Shown in pieces: positions 34,908-46,892 of a stretch of DNA of 64,000 nucleotides. The stretch spans positions 20,826,001-20,890,000 of the forward strand of contig OX940864.1 of assembly GCA_954871525.1 (NCBI GenBank). The letters run 5' to 3'. The notes under the pieces were generated by a model. The model was not told the origin of the DNA. It did not search any database and saw nothing but the letters and a program-made list of their open reading frames with translations. Both the position numbers and the translations under genes were made by a program. Within the stretch, counting starts at the first letter, position 1. Each line of letters starts with the position of its first letter. This DNA comes from Parietaria judaica (lineage: Eukaryota > Streptophyta > Magnoliopsida > Rosales > Urticaceae).

Positions 34908-35700
34908 CATATAAACACATTATATGCATAATGCTCGCTCATAAAAGTTATAGATAAAACGTTTGTATAAAATCTTTAATATTCATTGTTCCATAATGTG
35001 TAAAATGAAAGCCTTAAGTGATTTCTGGCTTTGGTCCCACTAGTTTTTTTTTTTTTTTGGAATGGTCCCTCTATTACATTTTTTTATTTGTGGGAATGGT
35101 CCCTTATAAATAGTTCGAGGCCGTTAAACTCAACGAAAAAGTTTTAAAATATATACATATTGGTAAATTTTCATTTTATTGTTTATATAATTAAGAGGCA
35201 CTTTAATTGAATATATTATTTCCAGAAACATATTTTACGATCAACCAAATATTCAATGTATTATGAATTTAAACACAACTTATAGTTTCAATAAGTAATT
35301 TGACAATTACTTCTTTGAGAACTCACTTTTCAAAAAATTAATTTATGACCAATAATTCATGTTAAACAAAAGTATCATAGAGGTTCAACAAAATCTTTAA
35401 TTCATTTTTTGAACTTACTTAGATTTTGAGAAATAATTTATTTACATTTATAATAAAAACTTCATGTAGCTTCATTTATATCACCCTAATTCAGCAAACT
35501 TAAAACCTTTTTTTTTTCTTTCTTATTATGCTCTGTTACATTTATATAAATCTAATTTGAAGTATATAATTGTAGCCTTTTTATTTAAACATATTTTACT
35601 TTTATATAAATCTACTTTTAAGTATTTAACTGTCATCTTTTATGTTTCAAACCATACCTATTGAAAAATCAATAATAAACTAAACACTAAAATACAAATG

Positions 35701-35701
<1 letters not shown>

Positions 35702-35735
<34 letters not shown>
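35702..35735. repeat. (TA)n microsatellite
   Basis: A second AT dinucleotide run of similar length, also inside the Helitron. Confidence 0.95.
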
Positions 35736-35738
<3 letters not shown>

Positions 35739-37560
35739 CTTAAAGAATCGAGGGTAAATTTTTAAATATAGATTGCAGCATTACAAATCTACATGAACCA
35801 ATTCAAAGAAATATTATCCTAATTCCTAACAAAGACCATAACGCATTTTATGCAATTATCAAACATATCAGAAGTCAAAACAGGCAAATCCCAAATGAAC
35901 TTCTCCAACAAAAATAAAATAAAAAAATCGAAGATATCATCAGAAGATAATGTTGAGGAGGTGACGGAAAAAAATAGTTTTGCCAAAATTCTTGAGGTTG
36001 TAGATGTCGGTGACTGGCATAGGCGACACTATGAAGTCGTAAAGGATGGTCGCAACACCGTTTGATTGCCAAAGATGATTACCAAAGAAATCGATAAATT
36101 GGCTCGCAAAGTCCCGAGCGTGATCCTCTACTCGAAAATAACATAAAATGAAGCTAAACAAACCCTTTTGCACTTGGTAGAAAGTACAATTTTTTATATA
36201 GTTGGTGAAAAAAAAAAAATGATGTCACGGCTCCAGCTTTTTCTACTTGAAATTACTTTAATATTTTATTTATATAGAAATTAATACATACACAAATAAA
36301 CAAATTAATCAAGTTAATTAACCCACATGCAATAAAAAAAATATGTATCTATAAATTAGGAAATTAACCAAGTAAATACTAAACAAAATACAATATGTAG
36401 TGTAATTTCAACTGCTATGCTTATGATCTGCTCTTAAAGGTATAAAAACGTGATTTTTTAAATTCAAAAATTCAAAATGTGTAAAAACGTGAGATTTCCA
36501 ATGTGTAAGGATTGAGATTTCTAATTTTTACACATGGTGAAAAACGTATAGAAGAAAAACGTGATTTTTTAATGGATTTTTTTTAATCTAGTGCATATAA
36601 GTAATTTAAATTAAATTTAGACTTTTGTAAAGGAAACACCAAAAGTCTTGACATATCGAAATTCTTCAATATGGAGTTATAGAATAAATCAAGGCAAATT
36701 ACATAATAAAGTCGTACGTAGAGATTTCATTGAACAATGCATATTTTCTCAAAGCTTTTTCTGTAGAAGATTTAATTATACAATAATATTCCATTTGGTA
36801 TACCTAAAAAGAATTTAGCTAACTTTTCTTAAAATTGTGGCGATCTTTAATCTCTTCGGAAACTTAAACAAAGAAAGCTACTATTATCATTTTTATGAAA
36901 TATTAAATTCCCAACCAAAAAGAAGAAGAGATTGAATCAAATACCTAAACTTTGACGGTGATCATGGACTTTATAACGGCCATGGGGTATTTGTTACAAA
37001 GCCAAATTTGGAATCTACAACATGAAAAGGCAAAAATGCACCGATGAGATTAAACGAACATAAGAAAAAAAAAAATTGAAAGCAAAAAACATTGTAAATA
37101 CAATGAGTATATGCCTAAATACATATGTATACGTATATAACTACATATATACATATACAATTATTTTGGAGTAACTGAACAACAACCTCTTCCGGAAAGC
37201 ATTAGAGATGGTAATGGTATGTTGTGGTTGAAGAGCTTCCGAAAAATGACGTTAGAGAATGAAAGAGATGACGTTAGTTTCTTATTTCGTCTTGTAAAAA
37301 TATCTATTTATAGGCTAAGGAAATTATAACAAAAAGACATAATGCATTAATAATTTAACATATGAAAATTAAATTTGAACTTTAAGAAGTCAGAAAACTA
37401 AAAGTCTGGCATATCAAAAGTCCAGTTCACATTTTTTAATACCAAAAAATATAACAGTAACAATAATTGGACATAAGAATGAACCTTCAAATTGAATGGA
37501 AATACATGAATGAATCAATAATTGCAAGAATTTTCCTTTTCAAAAAATTCTAAATTGCGT

Positions 37561-37703
37561 AAGAAATAGAAATCTCAATCCTTTGATAAAAATATCTCAT
37601 AAAAAATTCAAAATGTGTAAAAATTAGAAATCTCAATCCTTTGATAAAAATATCTCATAAAAAATTCAAAATGTGTAAAAATTAGAAATCTCAATCCTTT
37701 GAT
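37561..37703. repeat. Tandem ~59-bp repeat, about 2.4 copies
   Basis: The unit caatcctttgataaaaatat ... aatgtgtaaaaattagaaatct repeats almost perfectly near the Helitron 5' end. Related text (aaattcaaaatgtgtaaaaacg) occurs at about 36463-36560. Confidence 0.88.
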
Positions 37704-37751
37704 AACATTGTGCCACATCACTTGATATTTCCTCCTTTTATAATATATAGA

Positions 37752-39160
37752 TTGATGCAGAGTATTTCCAAATATTTTTTGACGGAAAAAGTTATAAAAC
37801 TTGATAAATCTGATAAGGCCGGGTTTTTTTTTTTTTTTTTTTATATTTGAGAGACTTGCCATAAGTGGTCTCAGATTGCCAAATATACCTATAGATTTTT
37901 AGAGTTTACATTGTTGACAAGATTCGATATATTCACTAGTGTGACAAAAAAAATCTTGAATATATCGTCATTTTCACGTGTAACTTATTTGTGAGTTGTG
38001 AAGTATAATTAATTAGAAACACTGTATATGGAGACCCGACAGAGAGTAATCACTTTTATGTGTTTCTATGACTGATTTCGCTTTCTAATTTAGCTATGAA
38101 GGTGAAGGTCAAGGTTCGAATTTTCCTCGATAATCATCGATTATCCGTCTTGCCGGTAGTCATCGGCAAATATTCCATGTCAATCTATTATTCGTAAGAA
38201 CAGTGTAAGAATAACAAAAAATTGAGAACTTTATTGAAATTTTTTGCACTTTTCAACAATTTTCGGCAAAAATACCTTTAGTGAAAAAAAATAAAAAAAA
38301 TGTACTTTTCAAGAAAAAATTTAACTTCGCATGGCCTACTAGCCAAATATAAAGATAGATAGGTTGAGTTACTTGGATTTAGAAATGGAGATTGATATTT
38401 ATATACTAGCAATGTTATTATTTTCTTTGTATTTGTTCCATGTGGGACTTTCCAAATCCAAACAAATGTGTATTTTTCATTCATTTCTATCTGCTCCATG
38501 TGGGACTTCTCCACAAAGCCAAATAGTTAATTATGTGTATAATCAAATTATGTAGTATCTTTTAATCTTATTTTTACTTTTTATGTTTGAGCGTAACATG
38601 ATTTTATTTACATTTGTTTGAGTATGACATGATTTTATTTGAATATTTACATATGTGAGAGTGAGATTATATTTTTATTTACATTTGTAAACTTAGTAAA
38701 TATATTCTTAACACTATTTTAGTGGTTTTTCATCGATAATCCTCGATAAGTGTCGGTAACGATAAGCTACAGTTTTAGTAGTTTTCCATCGATAGTCCTT
38801 GAAAACGGCAACCGATTTATCGGCAAAAAGGACATTTTGAACCTTAATTCCAACACTTATTTGCATTTTTGCTGCAAACAGAAAACTAATAATAATAATA
38901 ATAATAATAAATTATGTATTCATTGATTCGGGGACAAGAGTTTAATCCTAATACTTATTGGTACTTTTGCCACAATAAAAAAATTATATTCATTTATTCA
39001 GGGCAAGGGTATAATCTTTTCACTTAAAGTATTTTTTCCACAAATAGAAAAATAAAAAACTTCCTATAGTCATTGATTCGGGGATAATAAAAAACTTTCT
39101 ATTTTTGCCGCAAATAGAAAAATAAAAAAACTCGTATATTCATTACGTTCCTCCACTCCA
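37752..39160. other. Intergenic region left of the gene island
   Basis: AT-rich, with an (AAT)n run at about 38888-38910 and several cgataatcatcga-type short inverted motifs near 38130-38820. No gene is recognised. The last part holds the promoter of the gene starting at 39315. Confidence 0.45.
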
Positions 39161-39314
39161 GTCCACCAATATCTTTCCAACCTGTTTTCACGCCTGCGGA
39201 AATCGAAGCTCAGCGACCAGACCGCCATTACTACGCCTTCACAGCTCTCACACTCGATCGCACAAGCTTCGATTCATCAGGCTCACCGCTTCGGAATCTT
39301 TATGCCCTAGCTTC

Positions 39315-41653
39315 ATGGGTTCGCGCTTTCACAGGGTTTCCCCAAATTTCAGGTCTTTCTCTATCTCTCTCGCTGTTTTTTTTTTTTTTTTTTGTAATTC
39401 TAGGGTTCTTTCTTTTCGTGGGGCATGGTTCGATTTTTATCCGTTTTAATTGTGGATTTTGGCTTTAAACTGTCATTTGAATTCGTATCAGAGTTTGATT
39501 TTGAGATTGTGCCATTTTTCTGGGTTTAGATTTGTGTAAGCTTGTTTCTTTTACAGGATGAAACGATTTTGATTTTTGTTCGGCGTAAATCTGTGGGTTT
39601 TCTCTGTTGTTTTATACGAGGTTTTAGATTTTTTTTTTCTTCGACTATGTTGTGTATATGACAGTGAGGATTTTGAGTCTCTGGGATCTCGCAATCTTGA
39701 AAATTTTCCGATGGGATTTTGCGAGTTGTATGATGTTATAGGGCGTATTTGTGATGTGTATTGTGTCCGATTGAATTTGCCATTACGCGTTTTCTGGCAC
39801 GGTGTATTGTACTTGAGAAGTCTTTGAATGTTGTGTTTGGCTGTCGCTTCGATTGAATAAAATGAGATGAACAAGAGGGAAAGAGTGAAGAAAGAGTCTC
39901 GAGAGTAGGGGGATGAAGTAGATGACACCGATACGAGAAGGTTGGAATGTTTGGTAAAATAACCATGTATCTTATTTATGTTGAATGGTCGAATATGTCG
40001 GTATCGTTTTCGATGTAGGTTAGAAAGGTGGTATTGTAGATCATACGCTATAGGAACCATGAAAACGTACAGCTGTAATGGAAATCCTGATCAAGTACTT
40101 GGTGTTTGGTTATGAATGGATCAAGCTTACTTATTCGGGAACTGCAGGATGGGCCCTGAATCTAAACTAAAGCGAAGGTCAAAATTATCTGCGAAAGCTC
40201 GTTCGATTCTAAGGATGAATCGACCAGTTGAGCGACCTTTCCAACCCATAACAACAGAAAGCCGTGAGAGTGATTGCACCGATACATCTAGCTCATTCGG
40301 TGATACAGTGTCCCCGAACGATAATGGTGAAGTGTTGGACGAAGTACAGTCACAATTGCAAGGTGATGCACCGTATGGAGAGAGTTCTGATACGTTCCGT
40401 ACGAGGTAACAGCTGTTGTTATTATCAAGTTCGTGTAGATCTTCCGATTTTGGTTGATATAAATCTCTATGTATCCATCTATAGTCACAAGAAGCTGACA
40501 GCTCACTGGAGAAAGTTTATACACCCTCTTATGTGGCGCTGTAAATGGATGGAACTCCAACTCCAGAAACTTCGATCTCAGGCGGCGGAATGTGACAGAG
40601 AACTTGCACGATATGAAAAGGAAGGTCAATCTCAAAGCGACAAGGCCATGAAGAGGAAAAAAAGGAAGAGAGTGGAAGACACGGTTGATACAATGTCGTA
40701 CATGTCAAAGCATAACTTCTTCTCGTATTACGGTTCGTCAGCATTTGCAATCATTATTACAAAGTCTTTATTTTCTGATCTGATTGTGATTTTTTTTTTT
40801 TGTCTTTTTAGAGAATAACCTTATTCTCACTCCCGAGGTTTCCATGGTAGTTGACCTTAGTGATGAAGGTACGGACTATTATTTCTTGTCCAGGTTAATT
40901 TTACTGGTTCCTCGGAATTTCTTAAATAATAAAGTTCGTTTCTTTTTCATTTATCTTGTAGGTAAGACTAATTACCACAGTGATGACTATGGGACTAGTG
41001 ATTCATTCTCGCTGAAATTTCAAGAAGAAGAGAAACCTTACGTGAGGCTTTATAACAAAGCCGAAAAGGTGCACTCAAAAGTCCGGGATCTAATGTTGAG
41101 AGTGGACAAGGTGATCGAGGAAAACTCAGCCAAGTTTTCTTCTACCATTAAGTTGAGCACTCAAAACTCCGCTCCTTGTGAAGAAACTGGAAATGGATTT
41201 GAAGTTGAATCACTTTCCATTGGGCCAGAGGGCGCACCAGAAGATATGGCAGATCTTCTAATGACTAATGATGCAGTTCCAAGTCACGGAGAGTTGAGTC
41301 CTCGTTCGAAGAAGAGAAGAAGAGTGACGTTTATTACTGATGTAGGTTTCTCCTTTGTTCTGAATGTTCGAAGCTGTTTTTAATTTTCTTTTTCAAACAG
41401 AATTTGGCTGTTTGGCTCAATATTTGTGATTCGTGTTCAGGTTGAAGACGAAGTGCTGATCGATGATGCGAATGCAAAGGAAGAATTGCACAATTTCGAG
41501 AACTTCCGAGATCAGCTTGGAAAGAAGCTTCTGGAATCGGCACAAGAGCAGAAAGCGAATCATCACATGCCTCCTTCGGAACTGGATCCTACGCTCTCAA
41601 AAGCGAAGACAAGAAAGAAAGGTACAAAGCGAAAGCGAAATGCACGTGCGTAA
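39315..41653 (+). CDS. Plant-specific nuclear protein of unknown function, 6 exons, 397 aa
   Basis: Exons by hand: 39315-39352, 40148-40405, 40485-40732, 40812-40868, 40962-41341, 41441-41653. All introns are GT-AG and all joins keep frame. The first ATG gives MGSRFHRVSPNF, which reads straight into the second exon (RMGPESKLKRRSKLSAKARS). If that ATG is unused, translation would start at 40149. Seen: a basic N-terminus, a conserved-looking core HWRKFIHPLMWRCKWMELQLQ followed by a coiled-coil-like stretch, a basic cluster KAMKRKKRKRVED, an acidic/serine middle, PRSKKRRRVTF, and a C-terminal basic tail KTRKKGTKRKRNARA, three likely nuclear localisation signals. From memory the LMWRCKW core marks a conserved plant-only family without known function. 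AATAAA at 41861-41866 fits the transcript end. No enzymatic motif is seen. Confidence 0.85.
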
Positions 41654-41869
41654 ATATGAAATCTGGTTTGCATTTTCTAAAGGAGATCTCGTTGGTTCGG
41701 CTTTGAGTCTGAGTTGAGTTTCCGTGTCCCAAAAAACACGTACGGTTTTGTTTATTTCTATCATGTATATGCATTTATTTTCTTCTTTCCGTAGCCTGTA
41801 AATTGCCTCCGTCACGGATATGATCGTGTTAAGATGTACATCCTCTCGATGCTATATCACAATAAAATC

Positions 41870-42576
41870 CTATTGGAATGTTCTTTCATTGATTCATGCC
41901 TTGATTAAATCAAAATTTTGAATTCATCGGTATATGAATACCGCCTTATTCCCTCTCAAAAAACGGCCCGAAATATAACAATCATTTTTGTTTTCCGTTT
42001 TTCAGTACTCTTAACTTTTGTTTTACTATTCTCTAGATATTCACTAGTCGGTTTTATGGATCCGGCTCTATTGTGATAGCTGAATTCTGTTCCTGGTTTC
42101 CAAGTATTGCACATAAACAGAAAGAGTTCATTTTGTTAATTTACAGCTTTTCTGTTAATTTGTGAGAAGAAAGATCATTTTGTAAATTAATTATCAAACG
42201 AGATCAATATGAATTGTGAAGCAATCGACGAGGCCTTGCTATAAGATTCTGCATTATAAATTAGACAAAATGATTCAAAAAGTATTGGAGGTCTCATTCT
42301 CTTTTTTCGATATTAAAGTACAGACAATTTTTATAATAGCGTTTATTTTCATTTCAGAACCAAACTGGTAACATGATAATTAAAAGACTACCAAATTAAT
42401 TTATTGTATGTTTTTATAAGCTTTAAAATGTGTTATGCAATATATTAGCAAAAAACATTGGAAAGAAAAATAAATATTTCACGAACAAATTGAGTAAAAG
42501 AATTCACTTAGACCAATTTATTGCATGAACACCGATAACAATTCACTTCGATCACAAATTCCGACACAGGGATCTG
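41870..42576. other. Intergenic between two convergent genes
   Basis: AT-rich, with no further gene seen. It carries the 3' flanks of the 397-aa and 171-aa genes, which converge. Confidence 0.5.
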
Positions 42577-43769
42577 TCATAGGTTTGCTTGTTGATCTGG
42601 GTTCTTACGCATAGACGCGAGAACCCTTCTGGAGATCTTGACGGAAAAGAGAGCCACCACCGTGGCCGTCGGCACGAAGATCACATCGGGGATCACTTTG
42701 ATTATATTAAGCTGTGGAACTTTCTCGCCTGCCCTTTTTGCTACCATGGCCACCGGCGGCGTAACCACTCCTGTGACCATCGTCGTCGTATCGATCTTGT
42801 TCAGCTTCACGCTTGTGAGCATCAAGCCTCGGAAGATTTCCTTTTTTCTGGCCTCATTGGCTTTCACCCACTCTTTGTGAATTCTCTGCTTATTCATTGC
42901 CATTCAGATCTGGTATTTATTTACATTGAAGCCGAAGGGAGTTGGATTACCTCTATTTCGAAGCGTGCCGGTGCGTCGTAGTGTTTTCCCGGCAATGCAG
43001 AGTTGAAAGTGCTGAAAAGATTCTCCGAGAGATGAGTTCCGTGGTGCTAAATAGTTATGGTTGATTTGCTTTTAAAGTAAAAGAATTTCAACATCTTATT
43101 TACTTGAAAATGTCGAGGATGGCAACGTGAAAATCGTCGAAGGTTTGGATATTTTTCTCTAAGAGGTTCTCGTACAAGGTTCCGGATAACATGGTCAACA
43201 TCTCGGCATTCATCGGGCCTGTTCCGCAACATTGAGGAAAATTTAAAGTAAAACAGATAATATGTTATTGATATGCAATAGTAAGTTGTTAAATCAAAAT
43301 ATGTTGAGGAAAGAAAGGTCAGTCACATTTTGATTTTGCCCTTAAATAATTAAAAAATCTTGATGTTAGCTCTTAATTTTTTAAAAGTTTTCGTAAATGT
43401 ATCTCCAATTTGTAAATGCTAATGATCCAGCATTTATTGGTGACATTTGTATTTCCATATTTAGCAGATTGATAAAGCTTGATAATATAAAATAATTAAA
43501 AATACACATTACATATTAATTTAGTACCAAATTATCGATAATTCCAATTGAATTGGGCAATCTAGGACACAAATTTCAAAGTTATTGACTAAAATGTGAC
43601 TGGTTCCTAATTTAGGGGAACAATTAGGAATGCGTCAAAGAAAAAAAGTAAATGAAAAATAATATCTATTTGAGTGAACATTTAGAAGAGACAATTTTAA
43701 ATAATTAATAAGTTGAATAAAGAAATGAAGCAACCAACCTCTTCCCACAAGACTCATGGCTGCTCCCAT
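42577..43769 (-). CDS. Small conserved plant protein, 4 exons, 171 aa, unknown function
   Basis: Exons by hand: 43769-43739, 43218-43104, 43011-42951, 42885-42577, with GT-AG introns and phases that fit. The protein starts MGAAMSLVGRGPMNAEMLTM and continues LYENLLEKNIQTFDDFHVAI, DIFNTFNSALPGKHYDAP, FEIERIHKEWVKANEARKK, then DTTTMVTGVVTPPVAMVAKR and PDVIFVPTATVVALFSVK. From memory this is a conserved land-plant family in which an N-terminal helical domain with FxDFHxAxLDxFN and LPGKHY is joined to a VTPPxAMxAKRAG ... IPDVIFVP tail. The tail has two hydrophobic stretches, so weak membrane association is possible. No biochemical function is known to me. A frame-matching upstream ATG at 43823 exists, but 43769 gives the usual MG start. 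The third acceptor choice (42886) is the least certain. Confidence 0.8.
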
Positions 43770-43823
43770 TTTTGCCTGAATTTGGAAATCTTTGCAAGAA
43801 TTTGCAGGGCCTAATCTATACAT

Positions 43824-44184
43824 GTCATATAGATATAGATATATGACTTAATTAATCAGTTTAAGCAAAGTATATAATGATAAAGGAAATCTGATTCTTG
43901 ACTTGAACAAAGCCTTTAACTTGTGAGAAAGCATCCTTTCTTTGAAAATACTTACCGAAGAAGATACCGTAAGAACGGGTCGAATCATCCGTAAGTTCTA
44001 GGCGTTTATTTGAGTGATTTAAATTACGCAATTAGTTTACTTAATCATCAAGAAAAAGGCCTCGGAAAATCATTTGTGACTGCGTTTGCTCTCTAATGAG
44101 GCGAGAATAGGTTTTGGAGAAGATTAGCGTTCTTTGTTACCGTACTAGACTCGATCACGGGTTGTAAGATTCTCATTTTCTCTG
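43824..44184. other. Spacer between 171-aa gene and PPR gene
   Basis: Promoter side of the 171-aa gene and 3' side of the PPR gene. No other feature is seen. Confidence 0.5.
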
Positions 44185-45858
44185 CTAAGAAGCTTCTAGA
44201 ATATGATGTTTCTCTTGTTTCATATGTTTCCACAACTGCCCTAGAGTGATATATACACACGGATTCGATCTACTTCCGGACAGGAACTCCGAAATCGTAC
44301 CGTCAATGTCAACTAAACTATAACCTATTTCCTTGGTCACCCCATTTTCTTTCATCAGTTTCTTGATTCTCTCTGCATCAGTCCATCTCCTCTCCGTGGC
44401 ATACAAATTCCTCACCGTGACATAATTCCCGTCATTCATCGGCTCAAGTTCGACCGCGTATTTCAAAAACTTCTTAGCTCTTGAGGCGTCCTTAAAATAA
44501 CCGCAAGCTGAGAGAAAAGAGCTCAGAATAACTCCGTTAGCCTTGTAAGGCATTTTCTCGATCAGCTTCTCAGCGTCCTCCAAGAATCCCGCTCGTCCCA
44601 AAAGATCTACCATACAGCCGTAGTGTTCGATTTGTGGGATAAGGTTGAAGCTTTCCATTGCGTTGAACCATCGTTTCCCTTCCTCAACTAGACCACTGTG
44701 GTTACAAGCAGATAAAACACCAAGCACCGTCAACTCGTCGGGATCGATATTTTTGCGTTGCATTTCGGTGAACAGATCCAATGCAGCCTGGCCATGGCCA
44801 TTAATGGCCAACCCGTTTATCATAGCATTCCAAGATGCTACTTCCTTTTCAGGAATCGCATTGAAAATCTCTCTGGCTCTCGTAACTTCACCGCATTTTG
44901 CGTACATATGAACAAGCGCAGTGCAAATATTGACTTCTCTATCAAAATATTTCCTCTTTGCAAACTGATGAACCCGACAGCCCAGATCCAGTGCACCCAA
45001 ATCCGCAATCGCCGGAAGAATGCTTACGAGAGACACTGCATTGGGTTCCAGAAGCGCCGTCTCCTGCATTTCGTGGAACAACTTCAACGCTTCACGTGGT
45101 TGTTTGTTCCGACTATAGCCGCTTATCATCGCATTCCAACAAACGAGATTCTTCTCGGGAGTCGCGTCGAACAGTGACTTAGCCAATTCTAGACGCCCGA
45201 TTCTGCAATACCCGCATATCATACTCGTCCACGACATCACATTCCTCTCCTCCATCGCCTCAAACAAATCTCGAGCAGAGCTCATATCACCCAACTTGGC
45301 GTACCCGTCGATCATCACGTTACGCAAAGCCATGTCTCTTTCAGCCGTTTCCTCAAACAGCTTCCTCGCACTCGCCAAATCTCCGAACTTAACGTACATG
45401 TCGACCAAAGCCGTCACGGCATACAAATTCGAACAAAACCCTTTCTTCACAACAACACCATGAATCTCTCGACCTTCAAGAACAGCCAAATTCGAGCCAC
45501 AGGACTTCGCTAACACCACAAAAGTGAACCCATCAGGGCAAAAGCTAGCGACCCTCGTGAGCTCGCTGTAAAGGGTCAAATCCTCGGCGAAGTGACACGT
45601 GTCCGCATGGGCTTTGATCATGCAGTTGCAGAGGAACGGGTCGAATGTAGTTCTGTGAGGACTTCTGTCGAAGGCGCTGCGCGCGTGGCGGATCAAACCG
45701 AGAGAAGAGCACACGCCGATGAACTTGGCGAGAAGATTGGCGTTGGAATCGATGGAGTTTCGGAGCATGAAGGCGTGGATACGGAGGAGAGAGTGTCTGG
45801 TATTTGTTCGCTTGAGAAGCCATAAGCATTTCCTTTCTATTGAGCTCCATCGTTGCAT
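44185..45858 (-). CDS. Pentatricopeptide repeat protein, PLS class with E domain, 557 aa
   Basis: A single uninterrupted exon, as usual for plant PPR genes. Seen: about ten tandem PPR motifs from residue 40 to about 470, with clear P, L and S types (for example NVMIDGYAKLGDMSSARDLF, NVMSWTSMICGYCRIGRLEL, NAMISGYSRNKQPREALKLF, GCMVDLLGRAGFLEDAEKLI). A C-terminal E domain follows (YVTVRNLYATERRWTDAERI ... VTKEIGYSLVDID). There is no DYW deaminase domain. Known: E-class PPR proteins enter mitochondria or chloroplasts, bind specific organelle transcripts and recruit a deaminase for C-to-U editing. The start MQRWSSIERKCLWLL and overall order recall Arabidopsis At2g44880 from memory; a search should test orthology. 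The N-terminus is basic and could be a transit peptide. Confidence 0.93.
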   Translation of the reverse strand: MQRWSSIERKCLWLLKRTNTRHSLLRIHAFMLRNSIDSNANLLAKFIGVCSSLGLIRHARSAFDRSPHRTTFDPFLCNCMIKAHADTCHFAEDLTLYSELTRVASFCPDGFTFVVLAKSCGSNLAVLEGREIHGVVVKKGFCSNLYAVTALVDMYVKFGDLASARKLFEETAERDMALRNVMIDGYAKLGDMSSARDLFEAMEERNVMSWTSMICGYCRIGRLELAKSLFDATPEKNLVCWNAMISGYSRNKQPREALKLFHEMQETALLEPNAVSLVSILPAIADLGALDLGCRVHQFAKRKYFDREVNICTALVHMYAKCGEVTRAREIFNAIPEKEVASWNAMINGLAINGHGQAALDLFTEMQRKNIDPDELTVLGVLSACNHSGLVEEGKRWFNAMESFNLIPQIEHYGCMVDLLGRAGFLEDAEKLIEKMPYKANGVILSSFLSACGYFKDASRAKKFLKYAVELEPMNDGNYVTVRNLYATERRWTDAERIKKLMKENGVTKEIGYSLVDIDGTISEFLSGSRSNPCVYITLGQLWKHMKQEKHHILEAS

Positions 45859-45960
45859 ATCAAGCTGCTTTTTTCTTTTTTAGTATTTAGAAACGGCCCT
45901 GCGATAGGTTGACGCACGGGCGGTTATTAGAGACATTTAGTCATAATCTGGCGCGGTAAT

Positions 45961-46815
45961 TAAGCACAAAATTAAACGTTTAGTGGCTTGCATTTTCAAA
46001 GAGTAACGCATTACGCGTTGCGTGTTACAAAATGATAAACAGCTTTAACTTGTGTGCAAGCCAAGACTTGTTTTGAGAAACTTTTCATCAATTATATTAC
46101 TTGTCTCATATCTTTATGATTTAATTTATCGATTCATTGATATAATTTTATAATTTAGTATATTGATCTCGTCGAAAGTAATCGACAATAATATCTGTTA
46201 CGGGTATTTTAAGGAATTGATTTTAAAATAATTTAATAAAAGAAAAATTATTTATTTGATTTTTCTTTTATTAAATTAAGTCAATTTTATCCAAAATGCT
46301 CACCGGAGGTCCGTTTTCACAAAACAAAGTGTCTAGATGTTCCTAAAAATATCGAGATACTAAAAAATGCCATAAAATTTATATAAAGAAAGGCCTCGGA
46401 ATGCTCCCGGAACCCTAAAAAGGGGCCGGGAGCACCTCAGGTGGGCCCCACAGGCCCCCACACGCCTCCACGTGGCCACAGACGTCTCCACACATCCCCT
46501 AGACCTCTCCACGCGTTCCCACACACCCTACAACGCACCAGCCAGGAGCCGCCACATGGACAGGGCGCCCTCCTCTCTCTCCACAAATGGGCACGCGACA
46601 GACGCAGTAACCAGGCGTGTGTGGGCGCGTGGAGCATCTGATTGGGACGTAGTCGGTGCCACTGGGCCGTCCAAACTTCAGGGACCCGAAAAACTATATA
46701 ATATTATCCGGGGGGCTTCTCAGAGTAATTTATAATTGCATTTGAGCCCCCGGACCTTATTATAAATAGAAACTCAGTTTCAGCAAAGCGGTAACTCATT
46801 CTCACTCACCAAAGC
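45961..46815. repeat. 0.93-kb tandem duplication, copy 1 (LTR-like)
   Basis: Starts taagcacaaaattaaac and repeats at 46893 with the same order of blocks: gtaacgca...acgcgttgc, ttgtgtgcaagccaagac, gtcgaaagtaatcgac, ctcaccggaggtccg, a GC-rich part (about 46420-46640), then ttattataaatagaaactc with a TATA box. TATA followed by a leader near the end of each unit suggests an LTR. The unit period is about 932 bases. Confidence 0.85.
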
Positions 46816-46892
46816 TCGACCAAAGAGCTCTCAAATACTCTCTAAATCCATCTCCCTTAAATATTGTACTAATGTTGAGCGTCGGAGCCCCC

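Larger units (their letters stand above)
33664..37751 (-). mobile_element. Non-autonomous Helitron
   Basis: Seen on the minus strand: it starts TCTATATATTATAAAAGG at 37751 after an A. It ends at 33664 in CTAT before a T, with a 7-bp GC-rich hairpin ACCGCGC-AAC-GCGCGGT at 33691-33675, 7 bases before CTAT. Known: Helitrons begin TC, end CTRR after a hairpin, and insert between A and T without duplication. CTAT is a degenerate CTAG. The first ~45 bases (TATATATTATAAAAGG ... CAAGTGATGTGGCAC) recur at about 50710 in the other orientation, which supports a real family end. No RepHel protein is encoded; the 4.1 kb are AT-rich. Confidence 0.6.

Noticed and set aside
35850..36065. 71-codon ORF in the Helitron, possibly captured gene
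   Set aside because: Lys/Asn-rich with no domain; the overlapping minus ORF is equally long. No splice or homology support.
39551..40060. 169-codon minus-strand ORF
   Set aside because: It lies in the first intron of the plus-strand 397-aa gene and has no recognisable domain or codon pattern.
44645..45825. Plus-strand ORFs opposite the PPR gene
   Set aside because: Shadow frames of the strong minus-strand PPR coding sequence.
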